DNA from: CAMLFJ01 sp040902305
GTDB taxonomy: Bacteria > Methylomirabilota > Methylomirabilia > Rokubacteriales > CSP1-6
Assembly (NCBI GenBank): GCA_040902305.1
Contig: JBBDXN010000112.1
Coordinates: forward strand, 1 to 64,000
Length of the DNA: 64,000 nucleotides
Reading direction: 5' to 3'
Part shown: positions 44,191 to 52,742 of the stretch, one piece after another
Numbering within the stretch: the stretch's first letter is position 1
How the letters are laid out: every line of letters begins with the position of its first letter
Notes under the pieces: model-generated
What the model saw: only the letters and a program-made list of their open reading frames with translations
What the model was told of the DNA's origin: nothing
Databases searched by the model: none
Made by a program: the position numbers and the translations under genes

Positions 44191-44835
44191 CTAGGCGTCG
44201 GCGGGGTCGGCGTCGATGTTGGTGATGCGGAGGTAGGAGACCGCCACGCGCTCGTCACCCTGCTCGAGCAGGACCCCGTCCTCGGCGATCTGGGCCAGGC
44301 TGCCTGCGATCGGCTCGGGCGCGTTCTTCACCGAGATGAGCACCCGCCGACCCAGATGACGCTGGGCCTCCGCCTGCCACATCGTCTTCTGCACCTCGTC
44401 GAAGACCCCCGCGGCCTGCCGCGCCGCCGAGGCCGCCCGGCTGGCCGCGGTGATGGTGCCGAGACCCGGGACCACCAGGCCGTCGGGACCGGGCCACACC
44501 CGGTCCGCCGGTCCGCTGACGGCCATCCCCGCCGGCTGGCTCGACCGCTCGCCGTCGGCGTCGGGGGCCGCGGCCGCCTCGGCGAGAGCCTCCGCCCCGG
44601 GCCGCTCCTCGATGAAGCGCAGCACCTCGGACAGGCGGCCCATCAGGTTCGAGAAGATGAAGAGGCCCACGAGCGCGCACCCCAGCGCCACGCCCAGCCC
44701 CAGCTGCGCCTGGGTCTGCCCGAGCTGATTCAGCAGGTGGAGGGTATAGGTGAACAGCAGCAGGGGAATGACTGCGGTCAGCGCGAAGACGATGGACGCC
44801 GCGTTCCGCAGCGTATACGTCCGGCCTTTACTCAT
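44191..44835 (-). CDS. Membrane protein with C-terminal Sm-like domain, unknown function
   Basis: A 214-residue protein with two N-terminal membrane segments (AASIVFALTAVIPLLLFTYT and LGVALGCALVGLFIFSNLMG), a low-complexity Ala/Pro linker (about 80-130), a helix, and a C-terminal beta module LGRRVLISVKNAPEPIAGSL then GVLLEQGDERVAVSYLRITN. The pattern of strands resembles an Sm/Hfq or SH3-like barrel. The fold call is by eye only. It is monocistronic and divergent from the HAD phosphatase gene. Confidence 0.7.
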   Translation of the reverse strand: MSKGRTYTLRNAASIVFALTAVIPLLLFTYTLHLLNQLGQTQAQLGLGVALGCALVGLFIFSNLMGRLSEVLRFIEERPGAEALAEAAAAPDADGERSSQPAGMAVSGPADRVWPGPDGLVVPGLGTITAASRAASAARQAAGVFDEVQKTMWQAEAQRHLGRRVLISVKNAPEPIAGSLAQIAEDGVLLEQGDERVAVSYLRITNIDADPADA

Positions 44836-44944
44836 GGCGCCTCAAATCTAGCGCGATCGGCCGCGCGCCCAAAGTTTTGAGAAACTCGGCGCCGGGGCCG
44901 GCCCCGGGCCTGGAGCCCGCGTGATAGTATCCGACGCGCCACCC

Positions 44945-45736
44945 ATGAGCCCGGCAAAGCGTGCGTTGCGCGAGATGCGCGGCCTGGTCTTCGATCTCGA
45001 CGGCTGTGTCTGGACCGGCGACGTGCTGATGTCGGGCGCCGCCGAGGTGCTCACCTTGATCCGCCAGCAGGGCAAGGGCCTCTGCTTCCTCACCAACAAC
45101 TCGCGCGCCCGCGCCCGCACCATGCAGGCGAAGCTCACGCGGCTGGGCGTGGAGGCCAAGGAGGCCGAGGTGCTCACCCCGCTCGAGATCCTGGGCGAGG
45201 TCGTCGCGCAGCGCTGGGGCGCGTCGCGGGTCCTGGCCATCGGCGGGCCGGAGCTGGCCGAGGTGCTCGTGGAAGCCGGGCACAGCCTGGTGCCGGTCGA
45301 GGCCTACGGCGACGCGACGGTGGTGGTCGTGGGCAACGACTTCGACTTCAGCTACCAGCGCCTGACCGCGGCCGCGCGAGCCGTGGCCGCGGGCGCGGTC
45401 TTCGTCACCCCGAACATCGATCCGCGCCTGCCGATGGAGGATGGCCAGTTCCTGCCCGGCTGCGGCGCCATCGTGGAGGCGGTCGCCTCGGCGGCCGGGG
45501 TGCGGCCCATCGTGGTGGGCAAGCCCGAGCCGCCGCTCTTCGAGCTGGCGCTCCAGCGCATGGGCTTGACGGTGGACGAGGCGGCCATGGTGGGCGACAG
45601 CATCGATTCCGACGTGCGCGGCGCGCGGCGCATCGGGATGACCGCGGTGCTGTTCGCGCCCAAGGGCGGTCCGGATGGCGTGGCGCATTATATGGTCAAG
45701 TCCATGGCGCAGCTCAGGCGGCTCCTCGGCCCGTAG
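44945..45736 (+). CDS. HAD-IIA family hydrolase (NagD-like phosphatase)
   Basis: A 263-residue cytosolic phosphatase. Motif I is GLVFDLDGCVW with nucleophile Asp, motif II LTNNSRAR, and motifs III/IV are IVVGKPEPPLFELAL and AMVGDSIDSDVRGARRIGM. The cap arrangement fits NagD/PGP-type enzymes that hydrolyse small phosphorylated metabolites. ATG 44945 is used in preference to a GTG at 44921. The peptidase gene follows after 2 bases. Confidence 0.9.
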   Translation: MSPAKRALREMRGLVFDLDGCVWTGDVLMSGAAEVLTLIRQQGKGLCFLTNNSRARARTMQAKLTRLGVEAKEAEVLTPLEILGEVVAQRWGASRVLAIGGPELAEVLVEAGHSLVPVEAYGDATVVVVGNDFDFSYQRLTAAARAVAAGAVFVTPNIDPRLPMEDGQFLPGCGAIVEAVASAAGVRPIVVGKPEPPLFELALQRMGLTVDEAAMVGDSIDSDVRGARRIGMTAVLFAPKGGPDGVAHYMVKSMAQLRRLLGP

Positions 45737-45738
45737 GC

Positions 45739-46434
45739 ATGCGCGCCTTCCTGCACTCGGGCGGGCCGCTCGGGCCCGTCGGGCGCGCCGCGCTGCCCGA
45801 TTTCCTGGGGCCCCGGTGTCGCGTGGCCTTCGTCACCGCGGCCAACCTCCACGACGAGACGGTCTACTTCGAGCGCGTCCGCGCCGCGCTCGAGCCCGCG
45901 CCGCCCGAGGGCGCGGGCCTCGAGCTCTCGCACCTGCGCTGGGACCGGGATCCGCTCGCCACCCTGGCCGACGCGGAGGCCCTCTTCATGGGCGGCGGCA
46001 ACACCTACGCGCTGCTGCGGCGCCTGCGCGGGGCCGGCCTGCTCGAGGCCATCGCGGCCCGGGTGGCCGCCGGCATGCCGTACCTGGGCGCGAGCGCCGG
46101 CTCCAACGTGGCCGGCCCCACCATCCTCACCACCAACGACTGGAACGTGGTGGCGCTGGATCGCTTCGACGCCCTGGGACTCGTGGGGTTCAACGTCAAT
46201 CCCCACTACAAGGAGGCCGACGCGGCGATGGCCGCCTTCAGCGAGACGCGGGACGACCGCATCGGGGAGTATCACGTGGTCAATTCAAACCCGGTGCTGG
46301 GGCTGGAGGAAGGGGCGTGGGTCATCGCGGACGACAACGCCGTGACGGTGCACGGCACGGCGCGGGTGAAGCTGTTCCGGCCGGCCGCCGACCCGGTGTG
46401 GTACCGGGCCGGCGACCGACTGCCGGTGTCCTGA
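45739..46434 (+). CDS. pepE: Dipeptidase E-type serine peptidase (S51)
   Basis: A 231-residue class I glutamine amidotransferase-fold peptidase that in other bacteria cleaves Asp-X dipeptides. The nucleophile serine is in YLGASAGSNVAGPT near residue 119. FMGGGNTYALLRRLR and FNVNPHYKEAD (with the catalytic His) are the other family motifs. It begins 2 bases after the HAD gene and is probably co-transcribed. Length is normal. Confidence 0.88.
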   Translation: MRAFLHSGGPLGPVGRAALPDFLGPRCRVAFVTAANLHDETVYFERVRAALEPAPPEGAGLELSHLRWDRDPLATLADAEALFMGGGNTYALLRRLRGAGLLEAIAARVAAGMPYLGASAGSNVAGPTILTTNDWNVVALDRFDALGLVGFNVNPHYKEADAAMAAFSETRDDRIGEYHVVNSNPVLGLEEGAWVIADDNAVTVHGTARVKLFRPAADPVWYRAGDRLPVS

Positions 46435-46455
46435 CTTCCGCCGAGCAGGGCCCAA

Positions 46456-47157
46456 TCAGCCGGAGCACCTCTGGGTCCTGGGGGCTTCGTAGTTGGCGAC
46501 CTTGTGGGTCCGGACGAACGAATCCTCCCAGACCTCGAGCGGGAGGCGTCCCTTGTCCTGCACTCCGTCGAAGACGGTGAACTTGGCCCGGCGCGTGAAC
46601 TCGCCCGCGGGGACGCGCTTGGCGAGGAAGCCGAGCGTGGTCTGCTTGTCACTGAAGAGCGCGAGCGTCTCGTTGACCGGCTGCACCGCGCCCCCCGTGC
46701 CCGGCTTGAGCCAGGAGAGCACGACCGAGAAGCCCTGCACGTTGGGGTCGGCCACCACCGGCTGAAGGGAAGCCATGCGCCGCAGCAGGTCCGTGCCGTA
46801 GCGCGAGAACATCGCGGAGGCGCGGCGCTCGGCCGGCAGGGCCGCGAACCGCGCATCCTCGTCCTGATCGATCACGATCCAGACCGAGAGGTACCGGTCG
46901 TCCTCCACCGCGCCCTTGGGCTGGCGGAAGCCGATCCCCGCCTTCTGCACGCCGACCCACGGCATGCAGTGGTAGATGTCCTGCCGCACCTGGTTGAGCA
47001 GCGACTGGTGCGTGGTGGCGAGGGTGCGGGCCTTGGCCGTCTTGTACTGATCGACGCTCATGATGGCATCGTCGGCGGCGGCCGGAACCGGGATGAAGAA
47101 GATGAAGGCGAGCGCCGCGAGCCGGCGCACGATGAAGCGGAGCATGCTGTGTCTCAT
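46456..47157 (-). CDS. Secreted protein of unknown function under riboswitch control
   Basis: A 233-residue exported protein. The signal peptide (LRFIVRRLAALAFIFFIPVP with AAA) is followed by DDAIMSVDQYKTAKARTLAT, a cysteine (IYHCMPWVGVQKAGIGF), a beta-rich centre (RYLSVWIVIDQDEDARFAAL) and VQGFSVVLSWLKPGTGGAVQ. I do not recognise the family. AGGAGG seven bases before the ATG at 47157 fixes the start. Upstream lie a c-di-GMP-I riboswitch and a sigma-54 promoter, so it is probably made in response to the motile/sessile switch, for example as part of a pilus, flagellar or matrix system. No such genes are adjacent. Confidence 0.8.
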   Translation of the reverse strand: MRHSMLRFIVRRLAALAFIFFIPVPAAADDAIMSVDQYKTAKARTLATTHQSLLNQVRQDIYHCMPWVGVQKAGIGFRQPKGAVEDDRYLSVWIVIDQDEDARFAALPAERRASAMFSRYGTDLLRRMASLQPVVADPNVQGFSVVLSWLKPGTGGAVQPVNETLALFSDKQTTLGFLAKRVPAGEFTRRAKFTVFDGVQDKGRLPLEVWEDSFVRTHKVANYEAPRTQRCSG

Positions 47158-47212
47158 CAGGATCCTCCTGTTAGCGGACACGTTCGGATCCCGACGAGCG
47201 CTACCTGAGCGC

Positions 47213-47303
47213 CCTTCCTTCGGTAGCCCGGCTGTCAGGCGCCTCGCCTGATCCGTGGCTTTGCGTCCCCGTCTCACGACGGGTTTGCCGTTGTCGGGAA
47301 GAG
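47213..47303 (-). ncRNA. Cyclic-di-GMP-I (GEMM-I) riboswitch
   Basis: On the minus strand the aptamer reads CUUCC (P1), then GACAACGGCAAACC, stem CGUC with GUGA loop and GACGG, then GGACGCAAAGCCACGG, a second stem with CAGGCGAGGCGCCUG, AGCCGGGCUACCG and GGAAG closing P1. This matches the Vc2 aptamer block by block: GGCAAACC, GACGCAAAGCC and GUUACCG-like GCUACCG. The base equivalent to G20 is G, pointing to c-di-GMP rather than cGAMP sensing, and A47 is present. Downstream, GGATCC at 47191-47186 could pair with GGATCC directly after AGGAGG, so control may be at translation. Confidence 0.92.
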
Positions 47304-47323
47304 TCTCCGCGGGGACGGAAGAG

Positions 47324-47340
47324 AGCAATCACGATGCCAC
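47324..47340 (-). promoter_or_regulatory. Sigma-54 promoter upstream of the riboswitch
   Basis: On the minus strand TGGCATCGTGATTGCT fits the -24/-12 consensus TGGCAC-N5-TTGCA: GG and GC are separated by exactly ten bases. Transcription would start near 47313, about ten bases before the riboswitch P1 helix. The spacing supports both calls. An enhancer-binding protein site was not identified. Confidence 0.72.
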
Positions 47341-47447
47341 CTTCGCCTCGGCCCGAATCGCCCGGTGCGGTGAGGAGATAGAGCGGGGCGGCGGCCGCCC
47401 GCTGTCAGCCCGGTGACGTCGGTGTTGCGCGGGCGTCCGCGCCGCGG

Positions 47448-48179
47448 ATGTGCTATCCATGCGTGGTGCTCTCGGATGCCCCCGTCCCGGTCAGCCTGCT
47501 CTTCGTCGTCACGGTCGTGGGTATGCTGCTCGTCGTGCTCGGGGGCGCGGCCCGGGTTGCGCACCGCGTCGGGCCAGGCGCGACGCGGGGCGTGCGCGTG
47601 GCCGCGGTCGCGCTGACGGGCTGGCTCGCGCTGACCGCGGTGCTCGCGGATCGCGGGTTCTTCGACGACTTCCAGTCGATGCCCCCGCGCTTCCTGCTGG
47701 CGCTGGGGCCGCCGATCCTGACCCTGGCCGCGCTCGCGTCCTCGCGCCGGCTCGGGCCGCTCCTGGCCGCGCTGCCCCGCGCCTGGCCGGTGGCCGCGCA
47801 GACCTTCCGGATCGCGGTGGAGATCGTGCTGTGGCGGCTCGCGGTGGCGGGGATCGTCCCGGAGCTGCTGAGCTTCACCGGCCGCAACCTGGACATCCTG
47901 GTCGGTCTCTCCGCGCCGGTGGTGGCCTACGCCTGCTTCGTCCGGCGCGCGTGGCCGGAGCGGGTGGCGGTCTGGTGGAACTGGGCCGGCATCGTCATCC
48001 TGCTGAACGTGGTGGTGCACGCGCAGCTCTCCGCGCCGACGCCGTGGCGGCTGTTCGAGACCGATCCGCCCACCACGTTCATCGCGGACGTGCCGTACAT
48101 CTGGCTGCCCGCCTTTCTGGTGCCGCTGGCCTGGCTGCTCCACGCGGTCTCGCTGCGCCAGCTCCGGACCGGACGATGA
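47448..48179 (+). CDS. Uncharacterised polytopic membrane protein
   Basis: A 243-residue protein with about seven membrane segments (for example PVSLLFVVTVVGMLLVVLGG, FLLALGPPILTLAALA, WPERVAVWWNWAGIVILLNV). Charged motifs between them include FFDDFQSMPPRF and HAQLSAPTPWRLFETDPPTT. The ATG at 47448 has no clear ribosome binding site, and GTG codons at 47463/47466 give slightly shorter forms. The stop overlaps the ATG of the AI-2E-family gene. I do not recognise a function. Confidence 0.68.
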   Translation: MCYPCVVLSDAPVPVSLLFVVTVVGMLLVVLGGAARVAHRVGPGATRGVRVAAVALTGWLALTAVLADRGFFDDFQSMPPRFLLALGPPILTLAALASSRRLGPLLAALPRAWPVAAQTFRIAVEIVLWRLAVAGIVPELLSFTGRNLDILVGLSAPVVAYACFVRRAWPERVAVWWNWAGIVILLNVVVHAQLSAPTPWRLFETDPPTTFIADVPYIWLPAFLVPLAWLLHAVSLRQLRTGR

Positions 48180-49243
48180 ACGGGAGCGACGACCGCTTCT
48201 ATCCCCGCGTGTTCGCGCTCGTCACCGCCGCGATCCTGGCCGGGACGATGGTCCTGATCCTGCGCCCGTTCCTGGAGCCCATCCTCTGGTCCATGCTGCT
48301 CGCGCTCCTGCTCTTCCCGGCCCGGCAGGCGCTGGGGCGGCGTCTCGGTGGTCGCTATGCTCTGCCCGCGCTCCTCCTCACGGTGGCCACCACGATCGTC
48401 GTGGTCGCGCCCCTGCCGCTCCTGGTGGTGACCTTCGCGAGCCAGGCCAAGGACCTCTTCGGGCGGGTGCAGAAGCTCGTGGCCGACTCCGGCATCTCGG
48501 GCGCGGGCGACGTGCTCGAGATCCCGATCGTGAGCCGCGCCATCCGTTGGGTCGAGGCGGTCGCGCCAATCGACGCCGCCCAGATCCACGGCTGGCTGAT
48601 GAGCGGCGCCCAGACCGGGCTGCAGGGGCTGGTCGCGGTGAGCGGCTCGTTCGTGGTGGGCACCCTGAACACGCTGGTGGGCCTCTCCATCACGCTCTTC
48701 GTGCTCTTCTTCTTCCTGCGCGACGGCGACCAGATGATGGCGACCGCGGTCCGGCTGATCCCCATGACGCCCGAGCGCCGCGGGCAGCTCGTCGAGCACG
48801 TGGCGGCGGTCACCCGGGCGGTGGTGTTCGGCTCGCTGCTCACCGCGCTGGCCCAGGGGGTCCTGGTGGGCATCGGTTTCGCGCTGGTGGGGCTGCCGTC
48901 GCCGGTGGTCTTCGGCGCGGTGGCCGCGGTCGCCTCGCTGATCCCGTACATCGGCACCGCGCTGATCTGGGTGCCCGCGGCGGCCGTGCTGTTCCTGCAG
49001 GGGCGCTGGGTGGCCGCGCTGTTCATTACCGTGTGGAGCGTGGCGGTAGTGTCGAGCGCCGACAACGTGGTGCGCCCGCTCTTCATCTCGGGCCGCGCCC
49101 AGATCGCCACGCTGCCGGTGTTCCTGGGCCTGATCGGGGGCCTCAGCGCCTTCGGCCCCATCGGGCTCGTGGTGGGGCCGGTGGTGGTGGCCCTCACCCT
49201 CGCCCTGCTGCGCTTCGCGGAGGAGGCGCGCGGGGGCGGCTAG
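48176..49243 (+). CDS. AI-2E family transporter
   Basis: A 355-residue inner-membrane protein of the TqsA/PerM (UPF0118) family with about eight membrane segments: two N-terminal pairs (ILAGTMVLILRPFLEPILWS; LLLTVATTIVVVAPLPLLVV), a soluble middle (about 85-140) and a C-terminal group with LFVLFFFLRDGDQMMATAVR, AVASLIPYIGTALIWVPAA and GGLSAFGPIGLVVGPVVVAL. Members have been linked to autoinducer-2 export or Na+/H+ exchange; no role is fixed here. Its ATG overlaps the upstream stop, and its end overlaps the converging terC-like gene by 4 bases. Confidence 0.9.
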   Translation: MNGSDDRFYPRVFALVTAAILAGTMVLILRPFLEPILWSMLLALLLFPARQALGRRLGGRYALPALLLTVATTIVVVAPLPLLVVTFASQAKDLFGRVQKLVADSGISGAGDVLEIPIVSRAIRWVEAVAPIDAAQIHGWLMSGAQTGLQGLVAVSGSFVVGTLNTLVGLSITLFVLFFFLRDGDQMMATAVRLIPMTPERRGQLVEHVAAVTRAVVFGSLLTALAQGVLVGIGFALVGLPSPVVFGAVAAVASLIPYIGTALIWVPAAAVLFLQGRWVAALFITVWSVAVVSSADNVVRPLFISGRAQIATLPVFLGLIGGLSAFGPIGLVVGPVVVALTLALLRFAEEARGGG

Positions 49244-49989
49244 CGCTGCGGAGAGCCCCGACGGGCCGCGGCCGGTTCCTGCGAGCGCCGGTAGCGCATG
49301 TTGACCAGCTCCACCAGGAGCGAGAAGGCCATCGCGAAGTAGATGTAGCCCTTCTCGATGTGCGAGCCCATCCCTTCCGCCACCAGCATCACCCCGATCA
49401 GGAGCAGGAAGGCCAGCGCGAGGATCTTGAGGCTCGGGTGGCTGTCGATGAACCGGCTGATCGCGCTCGCGGAGACCAGCATCACCAGCATTGCGATCAC
49501 CATCGCGGTGACCATGATGGACAGGTCGTTGGCCATGCCGATCGCGGTGATCACCGAGTCGAGCGAGAAGACGATGTCGAGTAGCAGGATCTGGAAGATC
49601 ACCCACGCGAAGGCGGCGCGGGCGGTGGCGGTCTTCACGTGGTGGCCCGCCTCGACCTTGTCGTAAATCTCCCAGGTGGCCTTGAAGATCAGGAAGAGGC
49701 CGCCGCCCAGCAGGATGAGGTCGCGCCCCGAGACGCCGTGCCCGAGCACGCTGAACAGCGGCGCGGTGAGGCCCATCATCCACGAGATCGCGAACAGCAG
49801 GCCGATGCGGATGGCGAGCGCCAGGAACAGGCCGAGCCGCCGGGCGAGCTCGCGCTGGGCGTCGGGCAGGCGGCCGACGAGGATCGCGATGAACACGACG
49901 TTGTCGATGCCGAGGACGATCTCCATGGCGGAGAGTGTGACCAGCGCCAGGAGGCCGTCGGCGGTGAGGAGCACGGACAGCGCGGACAT
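49240..49989 (-). CDS. TerC family integral membrane protein
   Basis: A 249-residue protein with seven membrane segments. The two conserved acidic motifs are LGIDNVVFIAILVGRLP near residue 27 and DIVFSLDSVITAIGMAND near 137, with GGLFLIFKATWEIYDKVE between them. Members of the group (YgdQ/YkoY-like) are linked to metal efflux, including manganese during protein secretion. It is 9 bases downstream of the LLM gene on the same strand. Confidence 0.92.
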   Translation of the reverse strand: MSALSVLLTADGLLALVTLSAMEIVLGIDNVVFIAILVGRLPDAQRELARRLGLFLALAIRIGLLFAISWMMGLTAPLFSVLGHGVSGRDLILLGGGLFLIFKATWEIYDKVEAGHHVKTATARAAFAWVIFQILLLDIVFSLDSVITAIGMANDLSIMVTAMVIAMLVMLVSASAISRFIDSHPSLKILALAFLLLIGVMLVAEGMGSHIEKGYIYFAMAFSLLVELVNMRYRRSQEPAAARRGSPQR

Positions 49990-49998
49990 CGAGAGGTC

Positions 49999-50940
49999 CT
50001 ACTTCACCTGCGGCAGCACGTGGCGCGCGAAGAGCTCGATCGCGGCCAGGTCCTCCATGTCGAGCATCTGGAGCAGGACGCGCTGCACCCCCGCCGCTTC
50101 CCACTCCTTGAGGCTCGCGACGACGTCGGCGGGGGCGCCCACCAGGAAGCTCGCCTTGCGCCACGCCGCCTCGTCGACGGGCATCTGCGGGAACGTGGCG
50201 CGGGCCGCCGCGATGCGCTGGGCCACGTCGGTCCGGTCGCGCCCGATGGCGAGCGGGATCATCAGCGAGCGCTCGATCGTCTCCGGATCGCGGCGGACCG
50301 CCGCGCAGTGCTTGGCGAGGACTTCTCTCTTATGGCGGAAGGCCTCCACGTCCACGCGGGTGCAGTTCCACTCGTCCGCGAACTCGGCCGCGATGCGCAG
50401 CGTGCGCTTCTCCCCGCGCCCGCCGATCACGAGCCGCAGGCGGCCATGCGTGGGCAGGGGATAGTTCTCCGCCTTGTGGAGCGGGTAGTAGGGCTGCTCC
50501 AGCGTGACCGGCTCGCCCACCCCGAGGGCGCGGATGTAACGGGCGGCCGCCTCCAGGCGATCGAGCCGCTCCTTCATGGGCGGCAGCGGGATGCCGAACA
50601 TGGTGTGCTCGTGCTCGTTCCAGCCGCCGCCCAGCCCCAGGTCCATGCGGCCGTCGGAGAGCGTGTCGAGGGCCACCGCCATCTTGGCGAGCAGGGCGGG
50701 CTGGTAGAAGGTGATCGGGGAGACCATGGGGCCGAAGCGGATGCGCCGGCTGCGCATCGCCAGCATCGTGAGCGAGGTCCACGTCTCGATCGACGGGCGC
50801 TTGGACTCGCCCCAGAGCCCCGTGAGGTGATCGGAGCGGCAGAGGGACTCGTAGCCCATGTCCTCGGCGGCCTGCACGAGCCTCAGCCAGCGCTCCCAGG
50901 TCAGCCCTTCCTGCCCTTCGATCATGATGCCGACGCGCAT
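49999..50940 (-). CDS. LLM class flavin-dependent oxidoreductase 1
   Basis: A 313-residue luciferase-like TIM barrel that uses FMN or F420. Features are GYESLCRSDHLTG, RIRFGPMVSPITFYQPALLA, LGLGGGWNEHEHTMFG and LRLVIGGRGEKRTLRIAAEF. The GGWNEHEH motif is typical of the F420-dependent branch, so a deazaflavin cofactor is plausible. It is co-directional with the terC-like gene and divergent from the ATP-grasp gene. Substrate unknown. Confidence 0.88.
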   Translation of the reverse strand: MRVGIMIEGQEGLTWERWLRLVQAAEDMGYESLCRSDHLTGLWGESKRPSIETWTSLTMLAMRSRRIRFGPMVSPITFYQPALLAKMAVALDTLSDGRMDLGLGGGWNEHEHTMFGIPLPPMKERLDRLEAAARYIRALGVGEPVTLEQPYYPLHKAENYPLPTHGRLRLVIGGRGEKRTLRIAAEFADEWNCTRVDVEAFRHKREVLAKHCAAVRRDPETIERSLMIPLAIGRDRTDVAQRIAAARATFPQMPVDEAAWRKASFLVGAPADVVASLKEWEAAGVQRVLLQMLDMEDLAAIELFARHVLPQVK

Positions 50941-51041
50941 GATCTGGTCTCCTCGTCCCTTCGGGATCCCGGGCGGGGCCGGGCCCTCAGGTATACCGCA
51001 AGTGCGGCCCGCGCGCCCCGTGATAAACTCCGCCCGCGGCC

Positions 51042-52289
51042 ATGACGCTCCAGCGACTGCTGCTGCTGATCCCCACCACCACCTACCGCACCGAGGACTT
51101 CGTCGAGGCGGCGCGGACGCTCGACGTCGATCTCGTGATCGCCTCCGACCGCCCGAACGTCATGTCCGGCGAATTCCCGGATCACCTGCTCACGCTGCCC
51201 TTCGCGGACCCGGCGGCGGCGGCCCGCGAGATGCGCGGCTTTGCTCTGCGCCGGCCGCTCGACGCGGTGGTGCCGGTGGACGACGCCACCACCGTGGTCG
51301 CCTCCGCGATCGGGGAGGCGCTCGGCCTGCGCGCGAACCCGCTGGCCGCGGCCCAGGCCACGCGCGACAAGCGCGTGATGCGCGAGCGACTCGCGGCGGC
51401 GGGCGTGCCCTCGCCGCCCTTCACGACCGTCGCGGTGGCGGAGGACCCGCGCGCGGCCGCCCGCCGCATGCGCTATCCCTGCGTGCTGAAGCCCCTGGTG
51501 CTCTCGGCCAGCCGTGGAGTGATCCGGGCGGACGACGAGGCCGCGTTCGTGGCCGCCTTCGAGCGGATCCAGGCGATCCTGCGCGCGCCCGACGTGGTGG
51601 AGCTCGGCGAGGGGACCGACACGATCCTGGTGGAGGGCTTCGTCCCGGGGGCCGAGGTCGCGCTCGAAGGCCTGCTGGAGGACGGCGCGCTCCGTACCCT
51701 CGCGCTCTTCGACAAGCCCGATCCGCTGGACGGCCCGTTCTTCGAGGAGACCATCTACGTGACGCCGTCGCGGCTTCCCGGGGCCACCCAGGCCGCGGTG
51801 GCGGACGCGACCGCGCGGGCCGCCCGCGCGCTGGGCCTCTCCGACGGCGCGGTGCACTGCGAGCTGCGGCTGCGCCCGACCGCGGCCGGGCTCGAGCCGG
51901 TGGTGCTCGAGATCGCGGCGCGCTCCATCGGCGGCCTCTGCGGGCGCACCCTGCGCTTCGGCACCGGCATGTCGCTCGAGGAGCTGATCCTGCGCCGCGC
52001 CCTCGGACGGGCGGTGCCCTCGTTCGAGCGCGAGCGCGCGGCGGCCGCGGTCATGATGATCCCGATCCCCCACGGCGGCCGGCTCGAGGAGGTGCGGGGC
52101 CTCGACGAGGCCCGCGCCGTCCCGTGCATCGAGGACGTCACGATCTCGATCCACAAGGGGCAGGAGGTCGTGCCCCTGCCGGAGGGTTCGCGCTATCTCG
52201 GTTTCATCTTCTCGCGCACCGCCGCGCCCACCGAGGCCGAGGCGGCATTGCGCGAAGCCCACCGCCACCTGCAGTTCGTGATCCGCTGA
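51042..52289 (+). CDS. ATP-grasp domain protein
   Basis: A 415-residue ligase-fold protein. The pre-ATP-grasp Rossmann part includes AVVPVDDATTVVASAIGEAL; the ATP-grasp part has DKRVMRERLAAAGVPSPPF, YPCVLKPLVLSASRGV (nucleotide-binding Lys) and ILVEGFVPGAEVALEGLLED, and EIAARSIGGLCGRTLRFGTG as the metal-binding end. It forms an amide or thioester by acyl-phosphate chemistry, but the substrates are unknown. It is followed closely by an NTF2-like gene and the peptide ABC transporter, so it may act on an imported amino acid or peptide. Confidence 0.87.
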   Translation: MTLQRLLLLIPTTTYRTEDFVEAARTLDVDLVIASDRPNVMSGEFPDHLLTLPFADPAAAAREMRGFALRRPLDAVVPVDDATTVVASAIGEALGLRANPLAAAQATRDKRVMRERLAAAGVPSPPFTTVAVAEDPRAAARRMRYPCVLKPLVLSASRGVIRADDEAAFVAAFERIQAILRAPDVVELGEGTDTILVEGFVPGAEVALEGLLEDGALRTLALFDKPDPLDGPFFEETIYVTPSRLPGATQAAVADATARAARALGLSDGAVHCELRLRPTAAGLEPVVLEIAARSIGGLCGRTLRFGTGMSLEELILRRALGRAVPSFERERAAAAVMMIPIPHGGRLEEVRGLDEARAVPCIEDVTISIHKGQEVVPLPEGSRYLGFIFSRTAAPTEAEAALREAHRHLQFVIR

Positions 52290-52318
52290 GCCCCGGCCGC
52301 ATCGAGGGGAGCCGAGCC

Positions 52319-52741
52319 ATGAGCATCGTGCGGGAGTTCGAGCGCGCCTTCAACCGCCAGGACGTGGGCGCGCTGGTGGCCTGCTTCACGCCGGACGGCA
52401 CCTATCACGACACCTTCTTCGGCGGGCACGCCGGCGCCGAGCCGCTCCGCGCGATGTTCGAGCGGATGTTCCGCGAGGGCCGCGAGTATGCCTGGACCAT
52501 GGAGACGGTGGTGGAGACCGACGAGCGGGCGGCCGCCGAGTGGACCTTCGCCTACACGGTGACCGAGGCGGTTCCCCGGAGCGCGGGCCGTCCGGTGCGC
52601 TTCCGCGGCATGAGCCTCCTCGAGAAGCGCGGGGGCCGGATCGCGGCCTATCGCGAATCCTTCGACCTGGGCGCGGCCCTGCTCCAGCTCGGTTTCAGCC
52701 CGGACGCGATGGCCAGGACGATCCGGCGCCACCGGCTCTGA
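52319..52741 (+). CDS. NTF2-like (SnoaL-type) protein
   Basis: A 140-residue cone-shaped alpha+beta protein: REFERAFNRQDVGALVACFT and PDGTYHDTFF at the start, AAAEWTFAYTVTE in the middle and GRIAAYRESFDL near the end are the usual signature of SnoaL/limonene-epoxide-hydrolase-like folds. GAGGGGA precedes the ATG. It lies 29 bases after the ATP-grasp gene and directly before the permease gene. Enzyme or binding role unknown. Confidence 0.85.
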   Translation: MSIVREFERAFNRQDVGALVACFTPDGTYHDTFFGGHAGAEPLRAMFERMFREGREYAWTMETVVETDERAAAEWTFAYTVTEAVPRSAGRPVRFRGMSLLEKRGGRIAAYRESFDLGAALLQLGFSPDAMARTIRRHRL

Positions 52742-52742
52742 C

